64,000 nucleotides of DNA from Topomyia yanbarensis (taxonomy: Eukaryota; Arthropoda; Insecta; Diptera; Culicidae): positions 312,816,127 through 312,880,126 of the forward strand of contig NC_080672.1 of the NCBI RefSeq assembly GCF_030247195.1, read 5' to 3'. Of this stretch, positions 58,466 to 64,000 are shown one piece after another (the stretch's first letter is position 1; each line of letters starts with the position of its first letter). A program made the translations under genes and the position numbers. The notes under the pieces are model-generated. The model searched no databases, was not told where the DNA came from, and saw only the letters and a list, made by a program, of their open reading frames with translations.

Positions 58466-58949
58466 CTGCAAAAAAAAACAATACAATAGTTAGAAAAACA
58501 GTGTTTGATTATTGAGGCAACCGAACAAGTTCAGAGGAAATGAAATGCTAGCATGACAACGAATAGGCGGCCTCCTAACCCTTGGCGGGACAAAGAGGGC
58601 TCCGATGCTTTCTAAGCTAAACAAATCGCTTGCAAATAGGAGGTACACGTGAGAACGTTAAACAATTTACGATTTTTCAAAGCAAATTTGAGAGTACACG
58701 TCGTGCTTAAATGTTCAGGAATCAGTAGCGACTGGCTCAAATGACACGTCGTCCCCCATGTCGATCGGAGATTTGTGCCTTGCTATGATTTGCTTTTTCA
58801 TCATTTGCCTGATGTAAAGGATTGGGGAAGTGGTAGGATAAGGTAAGATAAGATTAAGGGTATGAAAAATAACGACACAGAACTATTAAAAAAGAATATT
58901 CTGTACCCCCGGAAGGTTGCTGAGTGATTTGCTGGTGCAAATAAAAATA
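58466..58949 (-). other. muskelin intron, nothing recognised
   Basis: Begins the intron that holds the elements to 64000, if the upstream exons lie further out. Confidence 0.5.
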
Positions 58950-58957
58950 GCAGGAAT

Positions 58958-60876
58958 CAGGACCGGCGGAATACGTGGGTAGTATGGGTAGTACTACCTA
59001 CTCGAAAATTACCGAGGGGGGAATTACCCACTAGAAAGTTTGGAGCAAACCACAACCTGAAATTAACCAAGTAGTGTCTCGCGCACAAAATGCATGCGTC
59101 TGAAATTCTCGTTGAACAACAATTGCAGTTTTTTGACAAACAGAAAATCGCTGTCCGGACATCAAGAACCGGATCACCGACTGGCCTCCTTGGATCCGCT
59201 GGGAACTCTTGGGATCAGATTTCCAGGTAGCTGTTAGCTTGTCAGCCAAAAGAGACGAGATAACCAAATTCGGATATCTATCGGGGATTTAAAAATATGT
59301 GTATGAGAGACATACAGGATCGGATAACTGGCGCTAGAACACAAGTGCAGAGACCGTTCTCCTCGACCCCAATACTCCGAAGATGCACATTCAACGTACC
59401 ATGATTGGACATGACCCGATATATCACCCAAAGGAATTCACGTCCTTCATCCATCCCTTTTAACCAAGGTTTGCTGATATCGTTCGGATTCCAAAACTTT
59501 CATTGACCCACGAAATTTGATAAATTTTCAAGCGTCCTCTGACAAGAAATACTGAAAAATTCGTTAAAGCTACTCGATCTTTCATAAATATCTCCTTCTA
59601 ATGCCTAAGTGTCCGCCGTTTCATTACCTGGAAGGAAGCAATGTGAAAGAACTTCAACTATCATTTGTATCTGGTAATCTGGAGCGATTTTTCGTTTCGT
59701 CTGAATTAAGCCAGTCAAAACGTTGTACGCTTCCACCGGAGGAATTCCTTGTTTAAAGTCGATTGTTTCGGATATAGTGGACGCGTAACTCTTTGAATCA
59801 ATGAGCACATTAAATGTAGCGAGGTCGAGTACAATGATAAATCTAACGCGCTAGGACGAGCTGGTGGAGTTGACGTTCTTGCCATTGTCAATGGGATTGT
59901 CACAATCTCTAGTGAGTGTAGAAATTAGTCGTGGCCGGTAACGTGACCTCTTTAGCATTTCTCCTGGGAGTGGAACTCAAAAAAATGCTTCAATGTTTCC
60001 CTGTCTAATTTATATGTGCGATATGTCGACAGTTCATGCGGAGTCTCTCCACAGAGGGAAAACTTTTCACGATTCTCTCCGCGTTTTCCGCTCCGCCCCT
60101 TGTTTCTAAAAGGTTTCTAAAAGGCGAATACCTAGACGAGCCCCGTTCAAAAGAACAAAGTTTGGAAGAACAGATCCGGCGAAAGGCTTGAAATGAGGCC
60201 AATGGAAAATAAGTTGTTTTCTTATACTACTCAATTGTTGCTTAACGCAATTGATTGCATACCACAATTTTCACTGACTGAAGCGAAGGGTTCTGGAAGG
60301 AGCCAATCCCATATTTCGCAATTAAGGCCCCTCCCGGAGACTACACCATCCATCTCTACTTCCCGGGTACGTATATAAATACTTATTCATATACGATCGA
60401 GTGTTGATCAGTTAGATCACGCGATTTATGGATGATGTTAAATGGCTTATCTTTGGTCCTGAAGTAGACCGTCCACGGGCCGGTTGTATTAGATGGATAT
60501 TGTTCGTATTGAAAAGGAGACTTATCGGCATTATTTTTGCCTTTAGAGAAATATTCAAATCGTTCTATGTGGGTCGTTGAAGATACCTCCCCATCAGTCA
60601 ATATTATCATGCGGGCTACAGTATCCACCAAAGAAAAAAATGGAAAAAGAATGGAGTGATTGGTACATAGCTGTACAAATGTTCTGTGTAGTATCAGTAA
60701 TCAATAAACACATTTTCGCTAACCCGTTAACAAAGGGTATTCCAAATGAATACAAGCTATTATCAGAGAGTTATCATTTTCACATACACACGCCATGTTT
60801 AAACGTTCATCAATACGAGTAGAAACTACTCCGAATCTTACTACCCACTCGGGAAAAAAGTATTCCGCCGGCCCTG
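58958..60876. mobile_element. hAT-like element, 1.9 kb, carrying a deleted LINE
   Basis: Left tip caggaccggcggaatac and right tip complement cagggccggcggaatac differ at one base, and further inverted similarity continues (gggtagta). Flanks gcaggaat (58950-58957) and tcaggaat (60877-60884) agree at 7 of 8 bases, a slightly decayed hAT-type TSD. The interior is mostly LINE sequence on the minus strand. No hAT transposase. Confidence 0.75.
59590..60640 (-). mobile_element. internally deleted I/LOA-like LINE inside the hAT-like element
   Basis: In minus-strand order: an ORF1 segment with TTGPWTVYFRTKDKPFNII (60480 region), an EN C-terminal piece ARPSALDLSLYSTSLHL (59850), a linker SKSYASTISETIDFKQGIPP resembling the post-EN region of the 15-kb LINE, then directly HCFLPGNETADT, the RNase H end. 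The RT and most of the RNase H are deleted. Colinear order suggests one copy with large internal loss. Confidence 0.62.
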
Positions 60877-60939
60877 TCAGGAATAAAACTTCCAACCCCG
60901 GAGGGATTTAGAATTTTTATTTAAACGGTGAGCTGATAT

Positions 60940-61265
60940 ATCAACACATCCGAGGGGATATTGAGATAACAGAACGACAACACCCCCGAAGAGATATTGT
61001 CATCCAAATACGGCTTAAACTAAACTCTTTACCACGCTTGGTTAGGAACAATAGCATATCCTTGCGTTTCAGCTCTCTGTACATAGGTTCATCTATGTAT
61101 GGAGAATCAAAAATCCGGATACGCAATTACATATTCATCAAATGATATGGTTCCGTAATCGGATTCACAAAGATCACACGAATAATACTCAGCACGTTGA
61201 ATAGAAGCCATGTGATAATTGAATTTGCAATGTCCAGTTAGTGCCCTGTGTTTGTTAGTGTCTTT
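60940..61265 (-). pseudogene. LOA/I-type LINE C-terminal fragment
   Basis: Minus-strand frames give HCKFNYHMASIQRAEYYSCDLCESDYG and PYIDEPMYRELKRKDMLLFL in pieces of under 20 residues each. They match the 3' end of the element at 4575-7060 (same C-D-L-C-E-S-D-Y and P-Y-I-D-E blocks). It lies next to the hAT-like element's right end. Confidence 0.65.
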
Positions 61266-61519
61266 GTTTGAACGCAAATTTGCAAGCTATGCCAATGGTG
61301 CTGGCCATGTTCAGATGCAGCCCAAAAACGAATCTTGTGCTTTATCCTTTCTTCGCTTCCGCTAATTTGCCTTTTGCTCCGACATATTGTAACCAGATAT
61401 CAACCATTTCTCTCGTCGACGACGATCGTAGCACTCTGTGGCGCGACGCAGTTGACCGTAAGCCATTCCAATACTGTTCGTGGGACTGAAGAAAGGATCT
61501 TCCAATACGCTCAAAACGG

Positions 61520-62886
61520 CAACATGGCTTCGCTATCAGCTGAACCTGATCCGTCATGCAATAACATCGAGGTTTACTACCAGAATGTTGGTGGATTAAA
61601 TTCATCAACGGCAGCTATTTGCATCGCGACCATAGGCTGATGTTATGACGTCATCGCCTTAACGGAAACGTGGCTCGACAACCATACTCTGTCTCGTCAG
61701 ATGTTTGGTTCAACATTCGATGTCTACCGCTGTGACCGCAATGCTCCCAAAGTGGTGTACTTATCGCCGTTCGCTATGGTATAAAAGCCCGAGTGATCAA
61801 TGATGAGCAGTGGGCGAGCTCAGAGCAAGTGTGGATATCAGTGAAACGTGCCAATCGCAATATGTTCCTGTGTGTCGTGTATTTTTTACCTGACAGAATT
61901 CGTGATTACAGCATGATCGATGTACATCTTTCCTCCGTTTCTTTCATCACCTCGATCGCTGCCCCTGTCTAACGATATTGTTATACTGGGCGACTTCAAC
62001 TTACCTGGCTTGACGTGGTGCCAGGCATGTAATGGATTTCTACGATAAAATATCGGAAAATCTACGCTTATCAACAATGCCAGTTATATCTTGGACAATT
62101 ACTGCTTTGTAAATGCCCGGGACTACACTCCGTACTGCTACGCCGCTCCGACTCCTTTAGTCCAGCATGTGCGTCATCATCCCCCACTACATCTCGTACT
62201 AGCTGGAAACCTAGGAATGAATTTTGAAGATGTCGCAAGCTTTATCGTCTACGATTTTAAAAACGCTGTCCACGACAGCATCGTTGGCATGCTGTTGGAT
62301 ATAAACCGGGATGGATATCTTAACAATGACGACGCGATGAAGCAGCGATGACGTTTTCTAATATTTTAACTATCTAATCGACCGCCATGTGCCAAAACGA
62401 ACAACTAGTACCGATCAACACCCTCCCTGGCAATCAACCGTCCGTAGATGATTATAAACTGCCAAACGAGATGCATTTAATAAATTCTCGAAATATAAGA
62501 CACTTGCATTACGAAACCACTACTTCCAACTCAACCACGAATACAAACAGCAAAGCAGACGCGCCTTTTTAGACACCAGCGAAACGTCAAGCGTCAACTG
62601 AAATCTAAGCCCAAGTCGTTTTGGAAATATGTGAACGAGCAACGAAAAGAATCCGGTTTACCATTTTGTATGACATTTAATGGAGTTTCGTCGGGCACCG
62701 ACACTAAAAAGGTTTGCCAACAGTTCTCCCAAGAATTTTCAAGCGTTTTTTTTCCGACGAGCGCCTTCCACAAGTCTGCACTCCTTCTCTAGGACGAACC
62801 AGCAACCAAATTTGCGTCGATAACACTGCCATTTTTGCAGTATATTCCAAACTGAAAGCGTCTGCTTCCCCGGGCCCATATGACTT
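61520..62886 (+). mobile_element. Jockey-clade LINE fragment: endonuclease to start of RT
   Basis: An endonuclease opens at VYYQNVGGLNS (61570) with IALTETWLDN (61650), VYRCDRNA and, after frame changes, NDIVILGDFNLPGLTW (61970). The linker region FLDTSETSS and the RT entry KLKASASPGPYD (62850) follow. Sequence stops there, where an RTE-like element of opposite orientation begins. Several stops and frameshifts. Confidence 0.75.
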
Positions 62887-62889
62887 ACT

Positions 62890-64000
62890 TTCTTGATACT
62901 TGATGGGCAACAATTCGCTTCGTTGAATCTATGCCGAGTGGAGAATTCTCCTCCACTGGACCCGGTCCTGGGCCAATTTCTTCCAGTCACCCTGGACATT
63001 GAGTGCTTTCAGGTCCTCTTCCACTGCAAACAGTCATCGTGTACGCGGCCTGCCACGGAGTCGTCGGCCTCTTCCCGGTTCTCTACTAAATATTATCGTC
63101 GCCTGTCGTTCTTCCGGCATTCGTGCCACATGACCAGCACACCGCAGCCTGCTATTTTTTTATTAGCTTGACAATATCCACTCCTTTATATACTTGGTAT
63201 AACTCGCGATTCATGCGACGCCGCCAAATGTTATTTTCTTCTTTACCGCCGAGTATTGTTCGTAGCACCTTACGTTCGAAGACACCGAACGCTCTACGAT
63301 CAACTTCCTTTATCGTCCACGTTTCATGGCCGTACAAGGCAACCGGAACTATCAATGTCTTGTACAACGCGAATTTTGTCTTTGTCTGCAAGCTACGGGA
63401 CTTCAGCTGACTACGAAGTCCGTAAAAGTCCTATTTGCAGCTGCAAGACGACTTTTCACCTCGCAGGTAACATCATTATCGCACGTCACTAGAGTTCCAA
63501 GGTACACAAACTCTTCCACTATATCAAATTTATCACCACCTAACACCACTTCACCACCAACATCACTATTGGACCCACGTATTCTTCCAGCTATCATGTA
63601 CTTCGTCTTGCTGGTGTTGATTGTGAGACCAATTTTTGCTGTCTTCCTTTTAAAAGGCACGAATGCCTCTTCCACGGCTCGGCGGTCGATTCCAATGATC
63701 AATATCGTCCGCAAATCCTAGGAGCATATGCGACCGAGTGACGATGTTACCGTTCCTTTGCACGCCTGCTCTCCTGATGACACCTTCAAGAGCAATGTTG
63801 AACAGCAAGTTTGACAGCGCATCACCCTGCTTCAATCCGTCTAAGGTTACGAAGGACGTCGAAGTCTCATCCGCAACTCGAACACTTGAATTCGATCTAT
63901 CCAGCGTTGCACGAATCAGCCTAATCAGTTTCGTCGGAAAACCATTATCTGCCATAACTCGTTTCGTTTCACTGAATCCTACGCCGCTTTGAAATCAATA
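62890..64000 (-). mobile_element. RTE-like LINE, 3' part, runs off the window
   Basis: On the minus strand: NGFPTKLIRLIRATLDRS, LKQGDALSNLLFNIALEG, FADDID (63700), a thumb block KTKYMIAGR and LGTLVTCDND, then LPVALYGHETW-like VALYGHETWTIKEVD, VFERKVLRTILGG, and a C-terminus DWKKLAQDRVQWRRILHSA near 62935. Two frameshifts. The 3' end is a short a/g/t repeat near 62890 that abuts the Jockey fragment. The endonuclease and palm start would lie beyond 64000. Confidence 0.82.

Noticed and set aside
57904..58489. Plus-strand ORFs of 107 and 142 codons
   Set aside because: Antisense to the muskelin exon, which has clear family motifs.

Overview
The window looks like nuclear DNA of a culicine mosquito, most likely an Aedes species. 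The grounds are very long introns, dense and nested transposable elements, tRNA-derived SINEs resembling culicine types, several LINE clades common in Aedes, and many short terminal-inverted-repeat (TIR) elements. The species call is an inference.

Two host genes are visible, both on the minus strand. The first (27206 down to 12595) is a three-exon gene for a secreted protein of 494 residues. It has a signal-peptide exon, then one six-cysteine chitin-binding type 2 (CBM14) domain split by an intron, then a long acidic low-complexity tail. Its first intron is about 12.2 kb and is filled with transposons. The second (58465 to 57413) is the terminal coding exon of muskelin, a kelch-repeat protein. 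Its upstream exons are not in the window.

Nearly everything else is mobile DNA. Region by region: 0-7 kb holds a Tc1/mariner remnant, small MITEs and a broken RNase H-bearing LINE that was itself hit by a MITE. 7.5-12.3 kb holds two copies of one hAT-like family, the first complete with an 8-bp target-site duplication (TSD); each copy serves as the empty site for insertions in the other. 12.6-27.2 kb is the chitin-binding gene with an antisense I-like LINE (15.3-19.9 kb), a hAT-like element (21.1-22.5 kb) and a 258-bp (TA)n tract in intron 1. 28-41 kb holds TA-flanked elements, a SINE, Jockey-clade fragments on both strands and an R1-like scrap. 45-46 kb is a Transib-like element. 46.5-52.6 kb is a 6.1-kb hAT-like composite that carries a near-identical duplication, a 40-bp minisatellite and a mosaic of four RTE-like reverse transcriptase (RT) pieces. 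53-55.3 kb is a pogo-like element with a transposase tail and, nested in it, a palindrome with 238-bp arms. 55.4-56.9 kb is a MITE cluster and a Ty3/gypsy scrap. 57.4-58.5 kb is muskelin. 59-64 kb is a hAT-like element containing a deleted LINE, then Jockey- and RTE-like fragments running off the window edge.

The genes do not form a pathway. The value of the window lies in the transposon stratigraphy: precise TSDs, reading frames that heal when an insertion is removed, and paralogous empty sites allow insertions to be ordered. I saw no tRNA or rRNA gene and no CRISPR array.
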